Shown: in pieces, positions 5,405-11,761 of the stretch
Layout: the number at the start of each line of letters is the position of its first letter
Position numbering within the stretch: position 1 is the stretch's first letter
From: Caulobacteraceae bacterium UBA6225
GTDB lineage: Bacteria; Pseudomonadota; Alphaproteobacteria; Caulobacterales; Caulobacteraceae
Direction: 5' to 3'
Length of the DNA: 11,859 nucleotides
Assembly (NCBI GenBank): GCA_002441055.1
Contig: DJWR01000073.1
Location: 391 to 12,249, forward strand
Made by a program: the position numbers and the translations under genes
Notes under the pieces: model-generated
What the model was told of the DNA's origin: nothing
The model's input: the letters and a program-made list of their open reading frames with translations, nothing else
The model's database searches: none

Positions 5405-6823
5405 CGCGCCGCACGTCTGCTTCTACCGGCCCTGGTCCTTCTGGCCGCCTGCACCGATCCCGCCAGCCGAAGCGAGGCGCAGCCCGCGCTCGCCCAGCCG
5501 ACGCGGTCCCCGCCGGAGACCGCGGCGGATATGAAGACCTCGTTCGCTCCCGTGGTGAAGAAGGCCGCGCCCGCCGTGGTCAATATCTCGGCCAAGCGCC
5601 TGGTACGCCGTCAGGCCGATCCCTTCTGGGACCTGTTTGGCATGGGCGCGCCACGGGGGCGGGTGGAAGGCTCCCTGGGCTCCGGCGTCATCGTCCGCGC
5701 TGACGGGGTGATCGTCACCAACAATCACGTGGTGGCCGGCGGTCAGGAGATTATCGTCGCCCTGGCCGACCGTCGGGAGTTCCCCGCCAAGCTGCTGCTG
5801 GCCGACGAGCGCACCGACCTCGCCGTGCTCCAGATCGACCTGGGCGAAGAGCGCCTGCCGGTCCTGGCCATCGACGATTCCACCGACGCCGAGGTCGGCG
5901 ACCTGGTCTTGGCCATCGGCAATCCGTTCGGGGTGGGCCAGACGGTGACCACCGGCATCATCTCGGCCCTGAACCGCACCGCCGATCCCAGCGGGGATGC
6001 GGCGGCCAGCTACATCCAGACCGACGCGGCCATCAATCCGGGCAATTCAGGCGGCGCCCTGGTGGACATGGACGGCGACCTGATCGGTATCAACAGCTTC
6101 ATCGTCTCCCGCTCGGGCACCTCCAGCGGCGTGGGCTTCGCCATGCCTGCCGCCATGGTCAAACGGGTGGTCGAGACCGCCGTGGGCGGCGGCCAGCGGG
6201 TGGAGCGCCCCTGGCTCGGCGCGCGCACCCAGACAGTCACCGCCGAGATCGCCCGCTCCATCGGCATGAGCGCGCCGCAAGGGGTGCTGGTGGCCGACAT
6301 CTGGCCGGGCGGCGCGGCGGCCCGGGCCGGCCTGCGCCAGGGCGACGTGATCCTCAGCGTCGATGACCAGGCGGTCAGCGACGTGGGCGGCCTGAACTAT
6401 GCGGTCGGCACAAGGCGGCTGGGCGAGACCCTGCGCCTGGGGGTCCGCCGCGAGAACGGAACCACCGCCACGCTCAACCTGCGCGCCGAGGCCCCTCCGG
6501 CCACGCCGGCTCGGGACGAGCAGGTGCTCAGTGGCCGCAATCCCTTCGACGGCGCCACCGTGGTCAATCTGTCGCCGGCCGTCGCTGACGAACTTGGGGT
6601 CGATCCCTTCCAGGGTCCGGGGGTGATGGTGATCCGCGTCGGCCGCGGCTTCTCCATGAACGCCGGCCTGCGGCCCGGCGACATGATCCGCAGCGTCAAT
6701 GGCCGGGAGATCCGCAATGTCCGCGACCTGACCGCGGCGGCCACGGCCGGGGCCGAGACCGGCGCCTGGCAGGTGACCATCCAGCGCAACGGCCAGCCGG
6801 TGACCGCCAACTTCCGGCTCTAG
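5402..6823 (+). CDS. HtrA/Deg-family (S1C) periplasmic serine protease with a lipobox
   Basis: This 473-residue protein has a trypsin-like domain followed by two PDZ domains, the DegP/DegQ layout. The catalytic triad is complete: His109 in TNNHVV, Asp139 in ERTDLAVLQ, Ser216 in INPGNSGGAL. PDZ1 covers about residues 258-362 and PDZ2 about 386-473, each with an AGLRxGDxI motif (309-317 and 421-429). Such enzymes degrade or hold misfolded envelope proteins. The loop between the start of the protease domain and SLGSGVIV is short, as in DegQ/DegS rather than E. coli DegP. Unusually, the N-terminus ends its hydrophobic stretch in LLAAC, a good lipobox with Cys17 followed by Thr. This predicts a lipid-anchored protein, probably in the outer membrane because there is no Asp at +2, instead of the usual soluble periplasmic form. 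An acidic/proline linker (18-45) follows. The gene has its own promoter-like element and is 45 bases upstream of rarA. Confidence 0.94.
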   Translation: MRAARLLLPALVLLAACTDPASRSEAQPALAQPTRSPPETAADMKTSFAPVVKKAAPAVVNISAKRLVRRQADPFWDLFGMGAPRGRVEGSLGSGVIVRADGVIVTNNHVVAGGQEIIVALADRREFPAKLLLADERTDLAVLQIDLGEERLPVLAIDDSTDAEVGDLVLAIGNPFGVGQTVTTGIISALNRTADPSGDAAASYIQTDAAINPGNSGGALVDMDGDLIGINSFIVSRSGTSSGVGFAMPAAMVKRVVETAVGGGQRVERPWLGARTQTVTAEIARSIGMSAPQGVLVADIWPGGAAARAGLRQGDVILSVDDQAVSDVGGLNYAVGTRRLGETLRLGVRRENGTTATLNLRAEAPPATPARDEQVLSGRNPFDGATVVNLSPAVADELGVDPFQGPGVMVIRVGRGFSMNAGLRPGDMIRSVNGREIRNVRDLTAAATAGAETGAWQVTIQRNGQPVTANFRL

Positions 6824-6831
6824 GATCGTGG

Positions 6832-6850
6832 CCGCGCGGCGCAGGCGCGG
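6832..6850 (+). other. GC-rich hairpin between protease gene and rarA
   Basis: CCGCGC (6832-6837) pairs perfectly with GCGCGG (6845-6850) around a seven-base loop, followed only by ATTT. It could be a weak terminator for the protease gene placed just before the rarA -10 element, but the T-run is too short for a firm call. Confidence 0.3.
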
Positions 6851-6853
6851 ATT

Positions 6854-6861
6854 TGCTATGA
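6854..6861 (+). promoter_or_regulatory. Putative extended -10 element placing rarA transcription start at its ATG
   Basis: TGCTATGA lies so that the last base of the -10 is seven bases before ATG 6869. Transcription would begin at or within about two bases of the A of ATG, giving a leaderless mRNA. The ATG has no purine-rich Shine-Dalgarno sequence, which agrees. No clear -35 is visible. Confidence 0.45.
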
Positions 6862-6868
6862 GTCGGCC

Positions 6869-8176
6869 ATGGCCGATCTCTTCGAAGCCGCCGGGCTGAC
6901 CTCGCACGCGCCCTCGCCGCTGGCTGACCGCCTGCGTCCGCAGACCCTGGGCGAAGTGGTGGGGCAGGATCATCTGCTGGGGGAGGACGGCCCCATCGGC
7001 CGCATGGCCCAGGCCCACCGCCTGGCCTCCATGATCCTGTGGGGGCCGCCGGGGACCGGCAAGACCACGATCGCGAGGCTGCTGGCCAAGGCGGCGGGCT
7101 ATGAGTTCCAGCAGCTTTCGGCGGTCTTCACCGGCGTCGCCGACCTCAAGAAGGCCTTTGAGCAGGCCCGGGCCCGCCGGCTGGCCGGCCAGTCGACCCT
7201 GTTGTTCGTCGACGAGATCCACCGCTTCAACCGCGCCCAGCAGGACGGTTTCCTGCCCTTTGTGGAGGAGGGGATCGTCACCCTGGTGGGCGCCACCACC
7301 GAAAACCCGTCCTTCGAGCTGAACGGGGCGCTGCTGTCGCGCTGTCAGGTCTTCGTGCTCAAGCGCCTGGACGACGAGGCGCTGACTGCCCTGCTGGCCA
7401 AGGCCGAGGCCTTCGAGGGCCGCGCCCTGCCGCTGGAGCCCGAGGCCCGCCAGGCCCTGGTGGCTCTGGCCGACGGGGACGGTCGCTACCTGCTGACCCT
7501 GGCCGAGACCCTGTTCAACATCGGTACGGCCAAGGCGCTGTCCACCAAGGAGCTGGGCGCCATCCTGCAGAAGCGCAGCCCGGCCTACGACAAGGACCGG
7601 GAAGAGCACTACAACCTCATCTCGGCCCTGCATAAGTCGATCCGCGGCTCGGACCCGGACGCGGCCCTCTACTGGCTGGCCCGGATGCTGGGGGGCGGGG
7701 AGGACCCGCTCTATCTGGCCAGGCGCCTGATCCGCACCGCGGCTGAGGATATCGGCGCGGCCGATCCCATGGCGCTCGTCCTCGCCAATGCGGCCAAGGA
7801 CACCTACGATTTCCTGGGCAGTCCGGAGGGCGAGATCGCGCTGGCCCAGCTGGTGGTGCATCTCGCCACCGCGCCCAAGTCCAACGCTGTCTATGCAGCG
7901 TTCAAGGCCGCCCAAAAGGCGGCCAAGGACACAGGCTCCCTCATGCCGCCGGCCCATATCCGCAATGCGCCCACCCGGCTGATGCGCGACCTGGGCTATG
8001 GCAAGGGCTACGCCTACGACCATGACACCGAGGAAGGCTTCTCCGGCCAGAACTACTTCCCCGACGAGATGGAGCGGCCGGTCTTCTATCGCCCCAAGGG
8101 CGAGGGCGCCGAAGGACCGATTAAGGCGCGCCTGGACCGCTGGGCCGAGCTTCGCGCCCGGAAATCGCAAGGATGA
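6869..8176 (+). CDS. rarA: Replication-associated recombination protein A (AAA+ ATPase)
   Basis: This 435-residue protein is RarA (MgsA), a clamp-loader-like AAA+ ATPase related to eukaryotic WRNIP1 that acts at stalled replication forks. It opens with LADRLRPQTLGEVVGQDHLL (18-37), the signature lead-in. Walker A is GPPGTGKTT (59-67), Walker B LLFVDEIHR (111-119), sensor 1 GATTENPSF (141-149), and the arginine finger region is LLSRCQ (155-160). The C-terminal tetramerisation part has YDKDREEHYNLISALHKSIR, SDPDAALYWLARML and EDPLYLARRL, and the protein ends with the conserved GYAYDHDTEEGFSGQNYFPD region and YRPKGEG. Length is normal for the family. The ATG at 6869 lacks a ribosome-binding site and may be leaderless. 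The last bases overlap the start of the next gene (ATGA), so the two are translationally coupled, a frequent pairing in Alphaproteobacteria. Confidence 0.97.
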   Translation: MADLFEAAGLTSHAPSPLADRLRPQTLGEVVGQDHLLGEDGPIGRMAQAHRLASMILWGPPGTGKTTIARLLAKAAGYEFQQLSAVFTGVADLKKAFEQARARRLAGQSTLLFVDEIHRFNRAQQDGFLPFVEEGIVTLVGATTENPSFELNGALLSRCQVFVLKRLDDEALTALLAKAEAFEGRALPLEPEARQALVALADGDGRYLLTLAETLFNIGTAKALSTKELGAILQKRSPAYDKDREEHYNLISALHKSIRGSDPDAALYWLARMLGGGEDPLYLARRLIRTAAEDIGAADPMALVLANAAKDTYDFLGSPEGEIALAQLVVHLATAPKSNAVYAAFKAAQKAAKDTGSLMPPAHIRNAPTRLMRDLGYGKGYAYDHDTEEGFSGQNYFPDEMERPVFYRPKGEGAEGPIKARLDRWAELRARKSQG

Positions 8177-8946
8177 GCCGCCCCCCGACGGCGCGCGCCG
8201 AAAAGGCGCCTGCACGAGAGATTCAGCTGTCGCCCGACGAGATCGCCTGGGTCCGTTCCATGGTGATCTATGAGGACGCCGATCTTCTGGCTCTCAACAA
8301 GCCGTCTGGCCTGTCCAGCCAGGGCGGCCGGGGGCAGGTCCATACCCTGGACGAGCTGCTGTTCGCCTTCGCCAAGCCGGGCAAGGCCAGGCCGCGCCTG
8401 ATCCACCGCCTGGACCGGGACACCTCCGGCGTCATCCTGACGGCCAAGACCAAGCCGGCGGCCTCGGCGCTGGGCAAGGCGATGATGGCCCGGCGGTTTG
8501 GCAAGACCTATCTCGCCGTCGTTGCGCCTGGCGCGCCCGACCCTCGGGAAGGTCTGATCGACAAGCCCATGCGCCGGGAAGAGATCGGCCGCGAGGCATA
8601 CATGCGCATCTGCGCGGAGGACGCCCAGGGCGCCGAAACCGCGCAAAGTCGCTATCGCACCCTCAGCGCCACACCGGTCGCCGCCCTGGTGGAGCTATCG
8701 CCAAAGACCGGCCGGATGCACCAGCTGCGGGTCCATATGGCCTCCATCGGTCGTCCCATCGCCGGCGACGTTCGCTATGGCGGGGCGCTGAGCCTCGGTG
8801 GGCAGACCTGTTCACGGCTGATGTTGCATGCGGCGGCCCTCGACGTTCCCCTGGCGGGGGGAGAGAGACTGCGCATCACCGCCCCGCCGCCGGCGGACAT
8901 GAGCGACTTTTTCGCTGCGCTGGGCCTGGAGACGCCCGCCTTCTAA
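8173..8946 (+). CDS. RluA-family RNA pseudouridine synthase without S4 domain
   Basis: This 257-residue protein converts uridines to pseudouridine in rRNA and/or tRNA. The family core is plain: VIYEDADLLALNKPSGL (31-47), the catalytic loop HRLDRDTSG (78-86) with Asp81 as the nucleophile, RRFGKTYLAVV (107-117), and the C-terminal SPKTGRMHQLRVHMASIGRP (176-195) with IAGDVRYGG. There is no N-terminal S4 RNA-binding domain, only about 20 charged, proline-rich residues, so it resembles short RluA rather than RluC/RluD. The target uridine cannot be read from the sequence. The start overlaps the rarA stop (ATGA 8173-8176). It is a paralogue of the S4-containing synthase at 9914-10903 and shares a 31-base identical stretch over the catalytic loop. 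Confidence 0.94.
   Translation: MSRPPTARAEKAPAREIQLSPDEIAWVRSMVIYEDADLLALNKPSGLSSQGGRGQVHTLDELLFAFAKPGKARPRLIHRLDRDTSGVILTAKTKPAASALGKAMMARRFGKTYLAVVAPGAPDPREGLIDKPMRREEIGREAYMRICAEDAQGAETAQSRYRTLSATPVAALVELSPKTGRMHQLRVHMASIGRPIAGDVRYGGALSLGGQTCSRLMLHAAALDVPLAGGERLRITAPPPADMSDFFAALGLETPAF
8402..8432 (+). repeat. 31-base identity with the second pseudouridine synthase (copy 1)
   Basis: These 31 bases are identical to 10329-10359. They encode the catalytic HRLDRDTSGV segment, with no synonymous change across ten codons, although the two genes differ at many synonymous sites elsewhere. This is either chance under strong codon bias or a trace of gene conversion. Confidence 0.6.
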
Positions 8947-8992
8947 CGTGGGGGTAGCGGAACAGCGGTCGCTTGCGGGACGTTGAGGCTGC

Positions 8993-9478
8993 ATGACGCG
9001 ATTTCTCGCCTGCCTGTCCCTCTGCGCGATGCTTGGCGCCTGCGCCATGGTCGACACCGCCTATGGTCCCGCCTACGGGCCCCGCGGGGCGGGGTTCTCG
9101 GAATACCGGATCGAGCCGGGTCGCTATCGCGTGACCTTCCAGGGCGGACCCGGTGCGCCGCCACAACAGGTGGCCGACTACGCTTTGCTGCGAGCGGCCG
9201 AGCTGGCCCTGGCCGAAGGCTATGACTGGTTCGCCATCACCGATCGGGCGACCTCGGGCCAGCCCGATACCGGGCCGCGTCTGTCCCTGGGCGCCGGCGG
9301 CGGCTCCCACGGGGGGCGCGGCGCCATTGGGCTTGGCCTGGGCACCAGCTTTTCGCTGGGGGGCGGTCCGGCCCTAGCCCATAGCCTTGAGGTGGTCATG
9401 GGGCACGGCGAGCGACCCGCCGACCCCAACGCCTATATGGCCCGGAGCGTTCAGGAGTCCCTGCGACCCCGCGTCTGA
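8993..9478 (+). CDS. CC0125/CC1285-family small lipoprotein
   Basis: This 161-residue protein has a lipoprotein signal peptide with lipobox LGAC and Cys17 as the lipidation site. The mature part begins with tyrosine/glycine/proline repeats (TAYGPAYGPRGAGF), then the family core EYRIEPGRYRVTFQGG, a helix QVADYALLRAAELALAEGYDWFAI, and a glycine/serine-rich middle (SLGAGGGSHGGRGAIGLGLG, 97-116). It ends with a strand pair around LEVVMGHGERP and a region NAYMARSVQESLRPRV. The pattern matches the family named after Caulobacter crescentus loci CC0125 and CC1285, whose function is unknown. It is expected in the cell envelope, anchored to a membrane. A GAGG (8985-8988) stands four bases before the ATG. 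The gene lies 46 bases after the RluA-type gene and 55 before crcB. Confidence 0.85.
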   Translation: MTRFLACLSLCAMLGACAMVDTAYGPAYGPRGAGFSEYRIEPGRYRVTFQGGPGAPPQQVADYALLRAAELALAEGYDWFAITDRATSGQPDTGPRLSLGAGGGSHGGRGAIGLGLGTSFSLGGGPALAHSLEVVMGHGERPADPNAYMARSVQESLRPRV

Positions 9479-9521
9479 GCCGCGCCTGTAATCGGCGCTT
9501 GGCGAGCCCGAGCCTCCCCCG

Positions 9522-9531
9522 GCATAAGGGG
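9522..9531 (+). promoter_or_regulatory. Possible -10 or ribosome-binding element immediately before crcB
   Basis: The sequence GCATAAGGGG sits two bases before ATG 9534. Its ATAAG core is placed where a -10 would give a leaderless crcB mRNA, while AAGGGG would be a Shine-Dalgarno at too short a spacing. CCCCC (9516-9520) can pair with the GGGG. No fluoride-riboswitch core (such as a GATGG segment) is visible in the 55-base gap. Confidence 0.25.
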
Positions 9532-9533
9532 CC

Positions 9534-9914
9534 ATGGATAAGCTCTTTCTGGTCGCCCTGGGCGGCGGGGTCGGCGCCACGGCGCGCTACCTGCTCGGCG
9601 TCGCCAGCCTGCATCGCTTTGGTATGTCATGGCCGGTGGGCACCTTCATCGCCAATGTCGCCGGCGGCCTGCTGATGGGTCTGCTCGTGGGCTGGCTGGC
9701 CCTCCGAGGCGGGGCGGATCAGGAGCGTCTGCGCCTGTTGCTGGGCGTCGGCCTACTGGGGGGCTTCACCACCTTTTCCGCCTTTTCCCTGGAGACTGTC
9801 CTGATGATCGAGCGGCGCGCCTATGGCGAGGCTCTGGGCTATGTCCTTGTCTCGGTGGTCCTCTCCATCGCCGCCCTGTTCGCAGGCCTGATGCTGATGC
9901 GCAGGTTCGCCTGA
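9534..9914 (+). CDS. crcB: Fluoride ion channel CrcB/Fluc
   Basis: This 126-residue inner-membrane protein is a Fluc-type fluoride channel that lets toxic cytoplasmic fluoride leave the cell; the functional unit is an antiparallel dimer. It has four hydrophobic segments (about 4-24, 33-57, 66-91, 99-122). Family motifs are all present: GGGVGATARYLL (10-21) with Arg18, PVGTFIANVAGG (34-45) with the pore Asn41, and GLLGGFTTFSAFSLE (73-87), which carries the central sodium-site segment and the phenylalanines that line the pore. Length is normal. It overlaps the next gene by one base (TGATG at 9912-9916), so crcB and the pseudouridine synthase are coupled. The pair is commonly seen in Alphaproteobacteria. 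No fluoride riboswitch is recognisable upstream. Confidence 0.96.
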   Translation: MDKLFLVALGGGVGATARYLLGVASLHRFGMSWPVGTFIANVAGGLLMGLLVGWLALRGGADQERLRLLLGVGLLGGFTTFSAFSLETVLMIERRAYGEALGYVLVSVVLSIAALFAGLMLMRRFA

Positions 9915-10903
9915 TGCGTGAGGTCCGCAACATGGTCGTCGACCCCGCCGAGGGCGGGGTGCGTCTGGACCGTTGGTTCCGCCGCCGCTGGCCCCACCTG
10001 ACCCAGGGCCAGCTGCATAAGCTGATCCGTTCTGGCCAAGTCCGCATCGACGGCGCCCGCGCTAAGCCTGACACTCGCCTGGAGGGCGGCGAGACCGTGC
10101 GCGTGCCGCCCCTGCCGGACGCGCCGGCCAAGGGCGACAGCCGCAAGGCCGTGGAGCTGCATCCCCGGGACGTCGCCTTCGTGAAGGGCCTCGTCATCTA
10201 TGAGGACGAGGAGGTTCTGGTCCTCAACAAGCCCTCGGGCCTGGCGGTCCAGGGCGGCACCAAGACCAACAGCCATGTGGACCGTCTGCTGGGCGCCTGG
10301 GGCGAGGGGCTGTCGCGGCCGAGGCTCGTCCACCGCCTGGACCGGGACACCTCCGGCGTTCTGGTGCTGGGCAAGACCCCCTCGGCGGCGGCCAAGCTCG
10401 CCGGCGCCTTCGCCCGCCGGAAAGCGCAAAAGACCTACTGGGCCCTGGTCATGGGCAATCCCCGCCCCACCGAAGGGGTGCTGGACCTGCCCTTGGTCAA
10501 GCGCGGCGTCGGCGATCGCGAGATGATCGTGCCGGCCGAGAAGGGCGACAAGGAAGCCGATCCCGCCGAAACCGAGTTCGTCACCATCAGCCGGGCGGGT
10601 CCCCGGGCCGCCTGGATGGCCCTGCGCCCCCACACTGGCCGCACCCACCAGCTCCGAGCTCACATGAAGGCCATGGGCCACCCGATCCTTGGGGATCCCA
10701 AGTATGGCGACGAGGCCTCGGCCCAGCTGTCGGGCCAGCTCAAGCTTCAGCTGCACGCCCGGCGTCTGACCCTGCCGCACCCCTCCAGCGGCATGCTGAT
10801 CCTAGAGGCGCCCCTCAGCCCCGAAATGAAGGCCGGCTTCGCCCGCTTCGGCTTTGACGAGCACGAAGCCGACCCCGAGCCCTTTGCTCGCAAGCGGCGC
10901 TAA
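9914..10903 (+). CDS. rluC: RluC-type ribosomal large subunit pseudouridine synthase with S4 domain
   Basis: This 329-residue protein has an N-terminal S4 RNA-binding domain (about 16-66, RLDRWFRRRWPHLTQGQLHK and onwards through RIDG) followed by the RluA-type catalytic domain. Core motifs are VIYEDEEVLVLNKPSGL (94-110), HRLDRDTSG (140-148) with Asp143 as the nucleophile, RRKAQKTYWALV (168-179), and RPHTGRTHQLRAHMKAMGHP (238-257) with ILGDPKYGD. The layout is that of RluC/RluD, which modify 23S rRNA; RluC is the better guess from context but the exact target is not proven. I chose ATG 9914 because it overlaps the crcB stop; the open frame further upstream only shadows crcB. The C-terminus is an acidic then basic tail (DEHEADPEPFARKRR). 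It precedes the ATP12 chaperone by 33 bases. Confidence 0.94.
   Translation: MREVRNMVVDPAEGGVRLDRWFRRRWPHLTQGQLHKLIRSGQVRIDGARAKPDTRLEGGETVRVPPLPDAPAKGDSRKAVELHPRDVAFVKGLVIYEDEEVLVLNKPSGLAVQGGTKTNSHVDRLLGAWGEGLSRPRLVHRLDRDTSGVLVLGKTPSAAAKLAGAFARRKAQKTYWALVMGNPRPTEGVLDLPLVKRGVGDREMIVPAEKGDKEADPAETEFVTISRAGPRAAWMALRPHTGRTHQLRAHMKAMGHPILGDPKYGDEASAQLSGQLKLQLHARRLTLPHPSSGMLILEAPLSPEMKAGFARFGFDEHEADPEPFARKRR
10329..10359 (+). repeat. 31-base identity with the first pseudouridine synthase (copy 2)
   Basis: This stretch is identical to 8402-8432 and covers the catalytic loop codons. Identity breaks off on both sides within one base. Confidence 0.6.
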
Positions 10904-10926
10904 ACGAGGCCAGCGCGTGAACCCCT

Positions 10927-10939
10927 GGAGCAGAAGTTG
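10927..10939 (+). promoter_or_regulatory. Ribosome-binding site deciding a TTG start for the ATP12 gene
   Basis: GGAG (10927-10930) lies six bases before TTG 10937. The frame is closed upstream by the rluC stop TAA (10901-10903, same frame), and no ATG or GTG occurs between that stop and the conserved region, so TTG is the best start. Confidence 0.8.
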
Positions 10940-11668
10940 AGACGTGGATTTCAAGAGGCCTCAGACCGGCCCCGTCGATTCTACAAAACTGTGTCTGTCA
11001 CAGAGGCCGAGGGCGGCCATGCTGTCCTGCTCGATGAGCGCCAGGTCCGCGGGCCCAGGGGTGGACGGTTGGTGACCCCCACCCGGGCTCTTGCTGAGAT
11101 GATCGCCCAGGAGTGGGAAGGGCAGGGCGAAATCCTGGATGTGGCGGGCATGCACGCCACCCGGCTGGCCAACACCGCCATCGACTCCATTCCAGAGGCG
11201 AGAGCCGCTACCGCCCAGTCGGTGGCCGACTACGCCAGCTCTGATCTGCTCTGCTATTTCGCCGAGGAGCCCGAAGCCCTGGTGGCCCGTCAGACCGCGC
11301 AGTGGGAGCCCGTGTTGCAGCGGGCGGAGAGGGAGTTGGGTCTCCGCTTCGTTCGCGCCGCCGGCATCATCCATAGGCCGCAGCCCGAACCCACCCTGGT
11401 CAAGGTTCGCGACCTGGCCGCGGCCCTAGATGACTTCCGCCTGGCGGGTGTCGCGTTCGGCGCCTCCCTCTATGGCTCTGGCGTTCTGGCCCTGGCGTTG
11501 CAAAGGGGCTGGCTGGACGGCGCCCAGGCCCTGGCCCTTTCCCGCCTGGACGAGATCTTTCAGGAAGAGGCCTGGGGCGTCGATGAGGAGGCCGCCGAAC
11601 GGGTCGCGCGCCTGGCGGTGGAGTCGGCCATGCTGGACGCCTGGTTCCGCGCCCTGGACGCGGCGTAA
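10937..11668 (+). CDS. ATP12-family F1-ATP synthase assembly chaperone
   Basis: This 243-residue protein is the alphaproteobacterial ATP12 homologue. In mitochondria ATP12 binds the F1 alpha subunit and prevents its aggregation before assembly; the same role is expected here, in the cytoplasm. Landmarks are RPRRFYKTVSV (11-21), HAVLLDERQVRGPRG (28-42), LVTPTRALAEMIAQEW (45-60), MHATRLANTAID (72-83), YASSDLLCYFAE (99-110), and the C-terminal DEIFQEEAWGVDEEA (205-219) with the conserved acidic/tryptophan motif. Length is usual. The start is TTG with a well-placed GGAG. It follows rluC by 33 bases in the same direction and is probably in the crcB-rluC transcript. In many relatives an HAD-type phosphatase gene stands between the synthase and ATP12; none is present here (33 bases only). 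Confidence 0.94.
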   Translation: MRRGFQEASDRPRRFYKTVSVTEAEGGHAVLLDERQVRGPRGGRLVTPTRALAEMIAQEWEGQGEILDVAGMHATRLANTAIDSIPEARAATAQSVADYASSDLLCYFAEEPEALVARQTAQWEPVLQRAERELGLRFVRAAGIIHRPQPEPTLVKVRDLAAALDDFRLAGVAFGASLYGSGVLALALQRGWLDGAQALALSRLDEIFQEEAWGVDEEAAERVARLAVESAMLDAWFRALDAA

Positions 11669-11728
11669 GGGCCAAATCTGCTGACGCCGCGTGAACTTGC
11701 GCGGCCCCGCGGCGCCCATTACGGCTTG

Positions 11729-11751
11729 GTCCCTCAGTGGTCTTCAGGGAC
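11729..11751 (+). promoter_or_regulatory. Inverted repeat overlapping the ribosome-binding region of the carboxylase gene
   Basis: GTCCCT (11729-11734) pairs perfectly with AGGGAC (11746-11751) around an 11-base loop, ending 10 bases before the GTG start. The right arm contains one of two purine-rich tracts (AGGGA and the next GGGA at 11752-11755), so pairing could hide part of the ribosome-binding site. It could equally be a repressor-binding dyad. Role is inferred. Confidence 0.4.
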
Positions 11752-11761
11752 GGGACGCAGC

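Noticed and set aside
6047..8215. 722-codon minus-strand open frame across the protease and rarA genes
   Set aside because: The opposite strand encodes well-conserved HtrA and RarA. The antisense product is low-complexity and shows no domain.
9482..9498. Stem GCGCC/GGCGC after the CC1285-type lipoprotein gene as a terminator
   Set aside because: It has only five pairs and two T after it.
9479..9533. Fluoride riboswitch before crcB
   Set aside because: The gap is only 55 bases and the conserved riboswitch core segments are not visible.
9629..9913. Upstream extension of the RluC-type frame into crcB, suggesting a fusion
   Set aside because: The extension overlaps the whole conserved crcB gene in another frame and its product is low-complexity. 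ATG 9914 begins just before the S4 domain.
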